In this document: piece after piece, positions 23,290 through 36,802 of the stretch | Position numbering within the stretch: the first letter of the stretch is position 1 | Layout of the letters: each line of letters opens with the position of its first letter | From: Aphrocallistes beatrix | Taxonomy: Eukaryota > Porifera > Hexactinellida > Sceptrulophora > Aphrocallistidae | Reading direction: 5' to 3' | NCBI GenBank assembly: GCA_963281255.1 | Contig: OY725503.1 | Span: 3,224,001-3,288,000 of the forward strand | DNA length: 64,000 nucleotides | The notes under the pieces: model-generated | The model's input: only the letters and a program-made list of their open reading frames with translations | Database searches by the model: none | Told to the model about the DNA's origin: nothing | Made by a program: the position numbers and the translations under genes

Positions 23290-23545
23290 AAATGATTGAT
23301 AGAATCTAATTTTCCATGAAAGAACTAGTCTCCCGGACCAATTTTTCCTGAAAATTTGTCTCCGGACAATTTTTCCTGATAAAAATGGTCCACGGATCAA
23401 TATTCTCTGAAAAATATGGTCCCCCGGACTAATATTCCCTGAAAAAAATGGTCCATTGCAGGACCAAAATTTTCAGGGGAGGACTATTTTTCATGAAAAA
23501 TTGTTCCCCCGGACCAAATTTTCGTACAGGACCATTGCAATGCCA
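23290..23545. repeat. Family G-like tandem palindromes
   Basis: Repeated units of about 30-35 bp with GGACCAATTTTTCCTGAAAA and AATGGTCC(C/A)C in succession. Same motif vocabulary as the family G elements but arranged as an array and lacking the CACTGG ends. Confidence 0.55.
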
Positions 23546-23668
23546 TACTTAGTGCTATCAGTGACCAAAATGTGGTACGGCCATCCCCATATAGAGCAAT
23601 ACTGGATAGAAAAAGTGTGGTGGCTATGGTCGCCACTGGTTGTACCTCACTAATCTGAATACTCTTAG

Positions 23669-23910
23669 GATCCGAACAAAAAATATAATTATAATCGGTT
23701 CTACGTTTTAAATCGACGTCTGTAATATTGTATCTCTCAATAAGATTGAGAAACCTCGTTAAAAAGCAATCATTGGAAGGAAATACTAATAACCTTAATA
23801 TTCTAACATGAATTATTGTTAATTTCTCATTAAATTAATGTTATTTTATTAATCGGAACGATTTTTTTGATAATTGGTACAGAGTTGTTCGGATTGGCGA
23901 GAGTGTACTG
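23669..23910 (-). mobile_element. pogo-like MITE family P, copy 1
   Basis: Ends TCCGAACAAAAAATA and TCGGATTGGCGAGAGTGTACTG, with the same interior as the copies at 34251-34503 (opposite orientation) and 57815-58306. Shared interior landmarks are TTAATATTCTAACAT and CTCAATAAGA. Directly followed by a family A hairpin fragment (about 23911-23975). Confidence 0.6.
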
Positions 23911-24123
23911 CTTCGCATGCTTGCGCTGCGCGGCTGGTGGACACTTTGTGTCCGTCAGAGAAGCCCTTCAGGCGCATAAAAAAATCTTGGATTTAGAAAC
24001 TTGAACTAAATCAAAAATCAATGTGAGCCTTGATTAATCAGTTTAAGTTTCTGAAGATTTTTTATAAAATAAACGTCTAAATAGTGATTTCGCATATATT
24101 TTTGGTGTGCATCTTATACTAAT

Positions 24124-25052
24124 ACAAGCGCGCTTCGCGCTTGCTTGCGCTGCGCGGCTGGCGGACACTTTGTGTCCGCCGGAGGCTCCCTTCGGTCGCC
24201 TGGAGTCACATTGGTTAATTATAAGGGAGATAACATCTCTAAATATGTCTGTTCTACTGTGCTAATCGATATCACTCGAAAAATCACCAAATTTGTCAAT
24301 TTAAAAATTTTTGATGCGTAATGATGACGTCATAACAAAGTGATGAGTCATCATTTTTTGATGAAAGTCGCATCATATGTGAGGTATGTTAGTATACAGA
24401 TTCTATTAAAATTTCAGCCTTCTATCTCCTATAATGGCTGAGTTATGCCCGAATAACTGTGTTGCTTAACTTTTGAAAATGTGACAATGACGTCATAATT
24501 CCATGAAAAATTGATCGGCAGTTTTCATTGGTTCAGTTTGAAAAAACGAAGGTGTAGTATATTAACTTATCTAAGCACTATTCAAATCTTAATTCTTCGC
24601 AATCGCAGACTTTTTGGCCAAATTATCACTATACGTTTCCAATAAAATTAGTATTAAATATCATCACACCTCAAACCGGAAAAATTATTTGTCATTGTCA
24701 CATTTTTAAAAAAGTTAAGCAATACTGTTATTCGAGCATAACTCAGCCATTATAGGAGATAGAAGGCTGAAATTTTAATAGAATCTGTATACTAACATAC
24801 CTCAGATATGATGCAACTATCAAAAAATGATGACTCATCACTTTGTTATGACGTCATCATTACTCATCAAAATTTTAAAAATTGATAAATTTGGTGATTT
24901 TTCGTGCAATATCGATTATAACAGTAGGACAGACGTATTTAGAGATTTTGTCCGTTATAATTAATCAATGGACCACAGGTGCCAGAAGGGCTCCTCCGGC
25001 GGACACAAAGTGTCCGCCAGCCGCGCAGCGCAAGCAAGCGAAGCGCGCTTGT
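24124..25052. mobile_element. Two truncated family A copies head to head (inverted pair)
   Basis: A reverse copy (24124-24512) and a forward copy (24692-25052) are separated by 180 bp of unrelated sequence. Both carry the GC-hairpin block at the outer side, so the whole makes an inverted repeat with arms of roughly 360-390 bp. Both arms retain ATGACGTCAT and TGA(G/C)TCA-type sites. Both are truncated at nearly the same internal point, next to GTCATTGTCAC. Confidence 0.65.
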
Positions 25053-25058
25053 ATATAT

Positions 25059-25087
25059 ATCCTTACTATTAAAACTCGATTATTGTG

Positions 25088-25120
<33 letters not shown>

Positions 25121-25648
25121 GTAACGAATTGATTGAAGAAACTGCCGGTCATAGAAAGCTAATTTTTGGCATGTGGGAGTATTTTGGCTATGGCTCCAGG
25201 AAGTTCTGAGCTCAGAGCAAAATGTCGACTCATCATGGAATTCATTGTCACATTTTTGAAAGTTAAGCAACACAGTTATTCGAGCATAACTCAGCCATTA
25301 TAGGAGATAGATGGTTGAAATTTTAATATAATATGTATACTAACATACCTCACATATGATGTAACTATCATCAAAAAATGATGACTCATCACTTTGTTAT
25401 TACGTCATCATTACTCATCAATATTTTAAAAATTGATAAATTTGGTGATTTTTCGTGCGATATAGATTATAACAGCAGGACAGACGTATTTAGAGATGTT
25501 ATCTCCCTTATAATTAACCAATGTGACCCCAGGCGACCGAAGGGAGCCTCCGGCGGACACAAAGTGTCCGCCAGCCGCGCAGCGCAAGCAAGCGAAGCGC
25601 GCTTGTATATATATATATACACATTAATCGAGTTTTAATAGTAAGGAT
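25059..25648 (+). mobile_element. Family A element, copy with both terminal repeats (590 bp)
   Basis: The most complete copy. ATCCTTACTATTAAAACTCG opens it and its inverse closes it at 25629-25648, with inverted TGTGTATATATA tracts next to each, giving terminal inverted repeats of about 40 bp. The GC-rich hairpin block (25532-25606) sits just inside the right end. Body landmarks are TGTAACGAATTGATTGAAG, ATGTCGACTCATCATGGAA and GATGACTCATCACTTTGTTA. Non-coding, so non-autonomous. The TA tracts hide any target duplication. Confidence 0.75.
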
Positions 25649-26160
25649 TATACTTGTAAAGAAAACTAACTGAAGTCAGTTTGAGAGACATGGTACACTT
25701 CGACATGCCCTTTAGGGTGTAAATAATTTATATAGTATATATCACTTGTCATATCAAGTATTTACAGCATACTAACCACAAATAAAGAAATAATTACTCT
25801 TTCATTAGTTCTTTATTTGTGGTATATACTTATCCTTGTTGAGATGAACTAGATAAGTATTTATAAAATTTTACAGATTGCATATTAAACTTTGAAATTT
25901 CCTTTGTATGATCAAAAATCAGAATAAACCAATAGCTTTTGAATTACCTATATCAATCATAAATTTTAAATAGTTCCCTGATATTTAATGGTATCGAGGT
26001 TATAAAGTGGTTAAGAAATCGAGTTTCCAATTCCCAAATGAATCATTTATGTAGTAGATTCGAAAAATGTCATGTAATTAAAAATATTAATAATTGATTG
26101 AGAAACATCATACAAACGTGTGTGATATACCAACAGACAGAATTTCAACACATTAGTATG

Positions 26161-26168
26161 TATAAATA
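26161..26168 (+). promoter_or_regulatory. Candidate TATA box of receptor gene 2
   Basis: TATAAATA lies 60 bp before the ATG at 26221. With the usual 25-30 bp spacing, transcription would start near 26190, leaving a leader of about 30 nt. Confidence 0.5.
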
Positions 26169-26220
26169 GCGCAATAGAAATATTCAATGTATTCAAGTAA
26201 ATTCAAAATCCAAAATCGCG

Positions 26221-27777
26221 ATGTCTGCTATTGGCATACAAATACAGAATACTGGAAATGAGGAGAACGCTGCAAACCTGCAAACAGGTGATGGAGAAAG
26301 GAGAAGAACTGTAACAATCAGTGATATCATTGGTAGCAGCGCAAATCCTGAAGAAGAGAGCGATAGGAAAGCCACGCTAAACAGAGGCGGCAAATATGAA
26401 AAGCCAATAAACAAATCTAAGAGACTAATATTCTGGAGACTTTTCCTCGTTACTGGGATAGCATTATCATGGGTCGTTGTGTCGGTGAGTCTCGTAATAG
26501 GGAGTATGCAATTCTTTTACAAAGGAACGTACAATGAAACAATCAACGAAAAATTATTGGCCAAAATAAACATCACAAATGAGACCATCATTTGTCCGGA
26601 TACATACATTTTCTCAAAAATGGTGAATACATGTCAGCCAGTGTGCGGCAAGTGGAGGAGCTGTGGAATCGTATGTTTCTACTTAGAACGAGTGGCCTAT
26701 GCAATTCTTACAATAATCGGAATCATTGTAGGAATTTTTTCCATTTTCACATGGATTCGATTAATTTTCACTTGGAAATTCCAGCATCATCCCATTTTCA
26801 TTGGAATCGTTGTCAACTTTTTCCTTAGCTTATCATTTTCCATTTCAGATATTCCTGGAATCTATTACACCCAGTGCGGAGGAGTTGACATAGATTATCC
26901 CACGATCTGCAATAATCCTAATCTTGAGATCCAAATACAAGGTACACTCACCCACTGTTTAGCACTTAGTAACCGGATGTGGTTTATAGTAGCTCTCTTG
27001 CACATCCTATATACGATTTGGCACCCACTTAAAGAAGCTTCCCCAACAAAATGGAGGAAAATGGGAATCATTTTCATTGAATTTGGCATTTGTTTCGGAA
27101 TTCCGCTGGCCATGGAAGTGATATCATTCGGTATAGGAGCTCGCTACACAATAAATCATAAGACGTCGGCGATTGTATCGAATAACGAGGTTTTAAAAGC
27201 AGTATTCGGGTACATTCCTCATGCAATTATTAGCCCGGTAACAATTACAATCGTGATAATTACCGTGTATAAAACGAGAACTGTGGTAATAAAAAGTGGA
27301 GTGTCCATGAAAAAGGCACAAAATCTGTTAGGAATTGAAAAAAGACTAATAGCGTTCTCAGGCATATATTTCATATTAACTCTAATCATAGCAACTTCAA
27401 TCTCATTAATTTTATTAACTAGTGATCAAGTAACGGCAGAAATGAGAGATCATGCCGCAATGCTCACACTTAGGTCTACCATACTGGAAGATGGTACACA
27501 TCTACATAATATGACTGTTGCAAGCTTATTGTCATATTCTGACCAACTAAGAATTACAGAAACATCCGCGCCAGTGCAAATCTATCTTTTGGGAGTAAAC
27601 GATAGGATTTTGTTTATAATGGACTTCGCAGTTGTAAATGTAAACGTGTTTTCTCTCTTTAAATTTAAAGCTTGTGGGAAAAAAACAAACGAGGCTAGTA
27701 GTATAATCATATCCAACCCATCTAACCAATCTGCTCAATTCAACTCGAGTAGGAAAAATTCTAAAATACCAGAATAG
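26221..27777 (+). CDS. Multi-pass receptor, possibly CRD-less class F (Frizzled-like), paralog 2
   Basis: Single-exon frame of 518 residues, same layout as the protein at 10909-12543. Cytosolic tail (1-66, more acidic than in paralog 1), extra membrane segment (about 69-94), short outside domain with sequons and five Cys at 125, 138, 142, 148 and 152, then seven segments. Conserved between the paralogs are CQP-CGKW, FQHHPIFIGI, SDIPGIYY, CGG(V/I)D(I/V)D, LALSN, a tract ending VISFGIGA and the pre-sixth-segment IEK(R/K)L. The long loop before the last segment is also kept. The tail is Ser/Asn-rich with no KTxxxW. Class F membership is inference from segment motifs; an unclassified lineage-specific receptor family is the alternative. 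Selection for an intact frame in both copies suggests function. Confidence 0.65.
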   Translation: MSAIGIQIQNTGNEENAANLQTGDGERRRTVTISDIIGSSANPEEESDRKATLNRGGKYEKPINKSKRLIFWRLFLVTGIALSWVVVSVSLVIGSMQFFYKGTYNETINEKLLAKINITNETIICPDTYIFSKMVNTCQPVCGKWRSCGIVCFYLERVAYAILTIIGIIVGIFSIFTWIRLIFTWKFQHHPIFIGIVVNFFLSLSFSISDIPGIYYTQCGGVDIDYPTICNNPNLEIQIQGTLTHCLALSNRMWFIVALLHILYTIWHPLKEASPTKWRKMGIIFIEFGICFGIPLAMEVISFGIGARYTINHKTSAIVSNNEVLKAVFGYIPHAIISPVTITIVIITVYKTRTVVIKSGVSMKKAQNLLGIEKRLIAFSGIYFILTLIIATSISLILLTSDQVTAEMRDHAAMLTLRSTILEDGTHLHNMTVASLLSYSDQLRITETSAPVQIYLLGVNDRILFIMDFAVVNVNVFSLFKFKACGKKTNEASSIIISNPSNQSAQFNSSRKNSKIPE

Positions 27778-27854
27778 TTGTTGCACAGATCACAATTCCA
27801 GCTCTACAGACACTGTTTCACAAGAAAGAATACTAATAACGTAACGATATCTTC

Positions 27855-27860
27855 AATAAA
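27855..27860 (+). promoter_or_regulatory. Candidate polyadenylation signal (AATAAA)
   Basis: AATAAA 78 bp after the receptor stop codon, followed by a GTGTTTT stretch that could act as the downstream GU-rich element. Confidence 0.5.
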
Positions 27861-30800
27861 GTCGTGTTTTCCCATCAGTACAAATGTTAGAAATTAAAGT
27901 AATCTCACATGATTATTCTGTAGAAGTAATACTATTATTCATGCTTAATGTTAAAATGTTATTTTGTATATGTTTCTATTTCTATTTTAATTAATGCATA
28001 TAAAGCGATTATTTCACACAAAGTAGCCGCTATTACAGGGCTTTAATTAGTATCCCTATAATTCAATCGATTCAGTTTCATTTTGCCTCTATGTCGAGAT
28101 TTTGAAAAAAACTTTATATTTTCGTTAAATAAGAAAAACAATGTATTAGAATTACTGGAACTGGTGTGTGAATTTTTAGTCCTTGAAACGATTTTGACAG
28201 TTATATTTCTGCTTTAAATTGTAAATCCTTTTTATTTAAAAAATATATTTTTAAAATGGATGAATACATAATAAAATAAGGTTCAATAACAAAAGGGTGA
28301 CAATTGCCCCCCTTTGCCCCCCCCCTAAATCCGCCCATGATATTCTTTGAGCTATATGGAATCAACAGCTTGAATTCTAGTTTACCAGAGGAGTCCGACC
28401 CACAAAATCTCGGTTCGGGTTACCAGGTGGCACATTCCTGGCGCGAGACTTGCTTATGGTACAGGGGATAATTTACTTTTTTATCGGTGATTCGCAAAAT
28501 TGCTATTCCACTTTGTTATTGCATAGCAGTTACACAAAGTTGCAGTCAATTTGGCATTCTAAGCAATATGATTGTTAATAGTAAATTGATATCCATTCAC
28601 AACAAACAAAGAAGTAAATTAATTGAAATTACAATAATTCGAATCATAAGTATTTTATATAATAACCAACGCTGTACAGTCCATAAATTCACAGACATAT
28701 TGACTCTAGAAGGTGGGCTAGAATTCAACTAGGTACAAAAAAAAACGTGAAAAGAAGTTTAAAGTACAAAGCCAGATAAAAGAATCGTGAACAATAAAAG
28801 TGGCGTAGAGTATAATATTACACATAAGTACAATGGAATGTCACATCTAGGATGCGTCGCTATTCCAGCAATACATAGTATACTTTGCATCGCAGGTGGA
28901 CCAAATTTGCTTCGCAAAATGCGATGCGATACCGGCTAAATTATGCCCTGTGGAGGCACATTCGCGCCACCTTGCGTCACCCTGGAGGCGCCCTGTGGGC
29001 ACCACGCATCTATATCATAAAGGATCCCACATAGTACCGAATTTGATAGAAATCAGTTAGATTTCGCAGGGTCTTGAGTACAGACATATGGATGTATACT
29101 CAATAGAAATTCAAATAGAGTCAAATATTATTTGGTTCATGTAAACCAATGAATTTCAATTCTTAGTCATTATTACCTACGCAATGTCTAGTGTCTAGTC
29201 GCTGTTTAGTGCAGCATATTCAATGGCGTTGCCAGGATTTTGTGGTTATAAAGCTGAGAACATTCGTTTTATGATATGTCCAGATTCTTAAGTTAGAATA
29301 CATTTATCCAGCGAATGACAGAATAAAGCAATATTAGTCACAGAATTTAGTAAATTATCGGTTCCACCAGCCAAAAGTAATAATCTTCATATGTCAATCT
29401 AAATTTCAAACAGATTGGGGGAACCTCTCCTTGCCACCCTAGTAGCTATGGCTAAGTTCATATTAGAATATGCCTCATGACATGAATGGCTATAACGTTC
29501 GTAAGTCTGTATGTCGGTTTGGTTGTTCGTAGAAATTCTATTAGACCGAATTGAATCAAATTTGGACCATATAATATTTATATACAACCTTGTAAATATC
29601 GACATATTTTAAAGGTGAATTGTATTAGCCGCAGATTAAATTCGAATCCAGACCTATTCAAAAAGGCTCAAGTTTGATAGAAATACAACTCGTCACCTTT
29701 TTAGATTATTATTAGGATTTCGCCTTTAGATACTCGAACTCATTTGCAGACTAATATGTATCTATAGGTCCCAAGTTTGAGTGAGCCCCAATGCGGGTCA
29801 CCTTAGTCACTAGGTACTATAGCCACAAGTTTATGATCCTGGGAGCCGGGTCGGTCCTGCTCAAGGTTTAGTATTAGTATTTCCAAATATTGGCTTCTTT
29901 ATTAATACTTATTTGCGTTTGAGATTTGAGTTACGAGGGGATCCTGGTATGTTACAAGCAAATTTTACAAATTACAGTCGACTCCGCTTAATAGGGCCAC
30001 ATCGGTCAGAGGTCATTTTGCCCCGATTAAGCGGAGGACCCTATTAACCGAAAATATTTTGTATTAGCTTCTATGTGTGAGAGCTATTCCGGTCCTGCCA
30101 AAAGTGGCCCGATTAAGCGGCTGACCCGATTAAACAGTGGCCCTATTAAGCGGAGTCGACTGTATTCCCACTGAAACACTTTTCTTTAACTCTGATAGTA
30201 CTTCGAGACAAATTGAATGGTTCTTGTTTTCGAATGACACACCATAATTATTGAATAAATAGTTCGAGCTGATTATAGTGAAATCTATCAGCTTATGACT
30301 ATCAGATTTTTTGCGAGAAATTCATATTTCAGTTCAAATGCGAGTCAGCTAGTTTCGAGCTTCAAATGTGGGTCTGGCTCGCGTGAGGCGGTCACTTGGG
30401 AACTATGTGTATCAGTAACTCATGCCGAACTTGGCCACTCTAGCACCTCGATGTTCCTCAATAAAACCACAAACCCATTAAGTTCTAATATACTACACAT
30501 GGCCGTAGGAAGCGGTGCGGCATTTCGCGGAAAGATCAGAGGAGCATACGCATATGCTACTCACGAAGAAATTCTTCTACTAGCTGTTAAATTCTCAGGA
30601 TCATTTGAGATCAGATATACAAGTATCTCTACGTCCTGATTGGAAATCTATCATAAATAGCTCATTTTAATAGTATTTAGATGGAATGTTTCGTGGTTAG
30701 TCAAATCATTCGTTCCCCCATACTCCACCGATCAGTAGGAATATTTCAAAACAAATTATTCCAACTTTGTTGCGCCAAACATTGGCGGCTCTAGCAGCTC

Positions 30801-31551
30801 ACCACTGGTGAGGCACAGCCTAATTGAGGTAAGGCCTGTGCCCCATCCAGAGGTGGTCACATAAATTAGGAATTCTTGGCGCGGAACAATATTATTCAAA
30901 GTTGTAAATAATTCACAGAATTTAGAAAAATTGCAGTTTAGAGAAATGTCATTGTCTCCAACAAGAATGTAGATCAGTGTACAAATAATGCATTGTGAAA
31001 TGGAGAACAAAAGAATAGCAAATTACAAATAGAGTATTAAACATGTCTTCATAGTAAGAGAGCATATCAATGAGACAAATCACTCGGCTGAACTAAATAC
31101 TTGAGTCTAGACAATTAGATATGGAACACAAAACCTCGAGGAGGAATGTTTCAATAATTTAATTAAAACACTTAATCACAATATCGACTCAGCAAAATTG
31201 TGTTCTTAAATTAGGAGTTCGGTTTTCTTACTGACTTATTTAAGATTTTAGCTAAATAATTGATTCTGATTGAAGGACATATCGCATTCATCTTGAAAAT
31301 AATTCCAGAACTAATTTTATGAATAAATTCCAAAATACAACGAGGCATTATAAAAAAATATTTTTGCAAAATAATAGCTTCCTTCGAGGATACAGAGTAG
31401 GTTATAGGAGAGGGAGAGGTAATTGCCTTTAATAAACTGATTTCAATCAACAACAAGCAAATAGAACTACTTACGTTAATATTGCTAACCAACATCTCTA
31501 CGAATAGAAGACTAAACCTAACAACTAATATCTAGAACAGCTGCATTTCCT
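27861..31551. other. Intergenic
   Basis: AT-rich sequence with one clear pogo-like MITE (29975-30162). A more GC-rich patch at about 28855-29010 contains repeated GCGATGCG / CCTGTGG(A/G)GGC motifs of unknown nature. A 114-codon ATG-initiated frame at 30295-30639 resembles nothing I know. No other gene seen. Confidence 0.5.
29975..30162 (-). mobile_element. pogo-like MITE family T, copy 2 (188 bp)
   Basis: Ends CAGTCGACTCCGCTTAATAG / CTATTAAGCGGAGTCGACTG, TA on both sides (29973-29974, 30163-30164). The interior matches the 4667 copy on the other strand, including the conserved AGCTTCTATGTGTGAGAGCT core. Confidence 0.85.
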
Positions 31552-33165
31552 CTAAGAAGCTTGTTTTAGCGAAGACATCCCAGCACGCATCACTTCATCT
31601 ACCAACAGTAGATTAGACGCGATGGCTGTGCTCGACTCTACAAACTGTCGCTTCACTTTGTAGTTATCTACGATGCCCGCGTCCGTCGGGACGTGCGCAT
31701 CTCCAGTGTTGATATCGAGACCTACGGGCAGTTTTAAATTGGCGTACTCTTCTTGTAATTTCACAATGATTTCCTGAGGGTCTAACCCGGCGTTCTGCGC
31801 GAGACATTTCGGCGTGATGAGTAGAGCTTCTGCGAACGCTTTCGCGCCGAGCTTCGCTTTGCCTTTGATCGTATTTAAGAATTCCTGATTGGTGATAGCT
31901 GCATGCGCAGCAATCTCGAAGGCTCCAGCGCCAGGGATGATGCACCCGTCTTCTATCGCGTTCAGCACAGCCCGCAGCCCGTCGTGAATGGCGTCCTTTA
32001 TCTGCGTGATCGAGTGCTTGTTAGGTCCTTTTATAAGGATAGTCACGGATGCGGGGTTTTTCACATCTTCAACGAATGTGAAATTATCCTCGCCTAGGGT
32101 GTGCTGGTAGACGAGACCAGAATAGCCTAAACAATCTGGTGTCAATTCATCAACTGAGTTCATCCCCTCGCTCCCGCATGCGAGGGACAATCTCTCCATG
32201 TTTCTTCTCTTCACCCTTCTCAAAGCCAAGATGTTCTCTTTAGCTAGCATTTCAAGCGAGAGAGGATCAATTCCTTTCTGGTTCAGAACGAGAAATCCTT
32301 TATCACTATTCTCGCCTGCGCATACCTGTTTCTTCAAATCGATAACTTTCTGAACCTTGTCATCAGTGAACCTTCTCTCAGCTGCGACCAGCTTCTCCCG
32401 CTCAGCCGAGGATTTGTAGAAGAACGAGGAATTCACCTCACTCTTCTCGTACTCCATAGAGACGTTGCAGGAGAGCACATATGCCTGTTCAATCCGCCTA
32501 GGCATGTCAGTGTGACGGCCTCCATGGTCCATGACGAGACCGTAGATGAGTTTCGTGTCCAACTCTGTTTGATGCATCATCTCCATTATCTCTATCATGT
32601 GCAGGTCGATGTCTTGGTCTTCTCGTTTGATGGTCAGCACGGCGTCTACCACTACCTCTGTCAGCAGGTCTGCCAGCTCCTGCTTCACTTTAGTGCGTAG
32701 AGAAGTACGAGCGACGTTGATGAGCATGTGTCTCTCTGCTCCGTTCGGTATCCGTATCGAGTCCAGCACTTCCAGCGCTTTCTGCTTGGCCTGCTCTAGC
32801 CCCTCGGTAGCGAGACGTGGGTGCAGCCCCTCGCTAACCAGGTACTCCGATTGCTTTAGCAGTTCTCCGATGAAGAGGACAGTGGAGGTGGTGCCGTCCC
32901 CTGTGATGGAGTCCTGCGCCGTGGAGGCCCGTGCGATCAGAGAGGCGGTGGGATGCTGTATCTGCATCTCGTGCAGAAGGACATTGCCGTCCTTTGTTAT
33001 CTTGATATCGCCAGCTCCAGATACCAACATCTTCATGGTGCCTTTAGGTCCGAGGTTGGTTCGCATCACTTCTTGGAGACCTTTGGCAGCATTCACGTTC
33101 AGAAGCAGTGCCTGAGCCGCCCGGGCGATCTCCGCATTTGGATTCAGTTCTTTGACAGCGGACAT
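31552..33165 (-). CDS. CCT6: Chaperonin CCT/TRiC subunit zeta
   Basis: Intronless frame of 537 residues from the ATG at 33165 ([18 protein letters not shown]), ending in TAG. The open frame extends five codons upstream with no other ATG. One of eight paralogous subunits of the cytosolic TRiC ring that folds actin, tubulin and other proteins using ATP. Visible: the group II nucleotide-binding motif [11 protein letters not shown] near the N terminus, GDGTTSTV, an apical domain in the middle, and GAGAFEIA and the closing [13 protein letters not shown] region. [20 protein letters not shown] and [15 protein letters not shown] follow the zeta rather than other subunits. Length is as expected. PP1 lies 720 bp upstream on the same strand. 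Confidence 0.97.
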   Translation of the reverse strand: MSAVKELNPNAEIARAAQALLLNVNAAKGLQEVMRTNLGPKGTMKMLVSGAGDIKITKDGNVLLHEMQIQHPTASLIARASTAQDSITGDGTTSTVLFIGELLKQSEYLVSEGLHPRLATEGLEQAKQKALEVLDSIRIPNGAERHMLINVARTSLRTKVKQELADLLTEVVVDAVLTIKREDQDIDLHMIEIMEMMHQTELDTKLIYGLVMDHGGRHTDMPRRIEQAYVLSCNVSMEYEKSEVNSSFFYKSSAEREKLVAAERRFTDDKVQKVIDLKKQVCAGENSDKGFLVLNQKGIDPLSLEMLAKENILALRRVKRRNMERLSLACGSEGMNSVDELTPDCLGYSGLVYQHTLGEDNFTFVEDVKNPASVTILIKGPNKHSITQIKDAIHDGLRAVLNAIEDGCIIPGAGAFEIAAHAAITNQEFLNTIKGKAKLGAKAFAEALLITPKCLAQNAGLDPQEIIVKLQEEYANLKLPVGLDINTGDAHVPTDAGIVDNYKVKRQFVESSTAIASNLLLVDEVMRAGMSSLKQAS

Positions 33166-33886
33166 TCTATTCGAAACCAAGTATGCGTGGAGCTATTTAG
33201 CTGCCAATGATTGGTAACTTTTGAATATTTGTAATCAAAAGGGAAATTTAAAAATACTAACTATGAGTTGGTACTCCTATTTCATTTCATGAAATTGATA
33301 TTGAAATTCATATGGGCGAGAGATATCTATTTATGTGCGCATCCAGGCTATCATCTCAGTAGCGTAGTTTTCACTTTTCATCAAACAAATCGAAAGAAAT
33401 ATTCTTAATCGTCAAACCATACTTCGTATATTATTTAACTATTAAGTAAGTGGTATTTCACACTTGGTTAATTAGGTGTAAATTGGAATATGATTAATTT
33501 TGCTTTCTAATCAGAGCATCGAAAATTCAGTGTTCCCTTCGATTTATTGGAACGGAAGGAGCAGTGTGTTTAGGATTATCTGATATGCACACGAGTGGAA
33601 CAAATATTGATCATTATTTGGTTTAGGCGTAATTTTAATTAATATAATTAAGATATGTAGAGAAGTATCATAGTAGAACTCTGTAAAGATAAGAGACAAT
33701 TGTCATTAGAAGTAACAGTAACAACAGGAGTGAGTGGTAGGTAGGTAAGCAGTCAAGTGCTACAGCGAATACATATACTCTTAAATCGAATTGTCAAAAA
33801 CTCACACAGTGATTACAATGTCAATTAAATAATTTTCCACGCTACCCGGGCTTTAGAATGTATAGTACTGGATTTAGGGTGTTGAA
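33166..33886. other. Intergenic between PP1 and CCT6
   Basis: 720 bp holding the 3' flank of the PP1 gene and the promoter of CCT6. No TATA-like motif at a convincing distance from the CCT6 ATG and no repeats seen. Confidence 0.5.
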
Positions 33887-35915
<2,029 letters not shown>

Positions 35916-36802
35916 TCCGTATTATCTAGTCAATCGGATTTCTTATGCAAGAATTGATATTAGGACATATTCGAACACTTTTTTGTTTCTTGTTGTGTGA
36001 AATTGAACTTGAAAGACAAATGGAATAACGAGTGTTATCAACTTGTAAAAGTTAGTCAGGTTGCCAGGTTAATTTTAATGAATGTCAATTTGAAAAAAGG
36101 CGCTGGTATCAGTCAGTATCTCGTGTTGCTACAGCGGGATTGGGATTCGAATCTCAGGCTCCTTTGTAGAAATTGCTCTGACAATATGAATTGTGAATTA
36201 AGTTTTCACCACATCCGTGCAATCTTAAAACATAGACAATCTAATAATAATAATAATTGCCCCCTCCCTTGGCTCACGCGCCAGGATATTTTTGGATGGT
36301 GGATATGTTTCTATTTCTCCCAAGAAAAAAATTGGAAAATAAGCAGGCCCAGTAATCTGGACCTATCGGCGTAAACTTGGCTAAGTAGATGGGGGCCTAC
36401 ATTTCAGAAGTGTGGATAGTTTTCAATGTGCTTCCTATACTATTACTTAAGTATATGAGATATATGAATATATGATAGGATATACTATATGCCAGTTCTA
36501 ATATGAGTGCTGGTGTCAGTTCAGACGTCCGGCCGGAATGCATCCCCTGACAACAGTTTAAAGTATAATTACTTGAAATTTTTTGTAATGATGAGACATT
36601 CATTATATGGAAATTCGCACCTACCCCTTCGATTATCAAAATATGCTAAATCATCATGATTACGCAGTATTGTGTGATTTTCTTCTTTTGATCAAAACGG
36701 ATGTCTCTACAAGATTATGATGACACAGCAAAGAATCTAAATAAACTTTTTTTACTGAAAAGGTGCCTATTTTATAGGGATGGGAGGGAGCTCGATGGGA
36801 GG

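Noticed and set aside
24965-25273. 102-codon minus-strand frame
   Set aside because: Spans family A hairpins and a TA microsatellite, so it is repeat-derived.
30295-30639. 114-codon ATG-initiated frame on the plus strand
   Set aside because: Composition is not obviously random, but I recognise no motif. There are no splice or promoter cues and the neighbourhood is repeat-rich. Not reported as a gene.
32597-33115. 172-codon plus-strand frame inside CCT6
   Set aside because: Antisense shadow of the CCT6 coding sequence; the same holds for other long frames opposite MCM2, PP1, GALNT and the sphingomyelinase.
36120-36160. GATTCGAATCTC, like a tRNA T-loop
   Set aside because: No acceptor, D or anticodon stem of a tRNA can be drawn around it.
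35997-36374. 125-codon frame upstream of PP1
   Set aside because: Contains a poly-Asn run from an AAT microsatellite, a non-protein-like mix and no known motif. It begins at the PP1 promoter side on the other strand.
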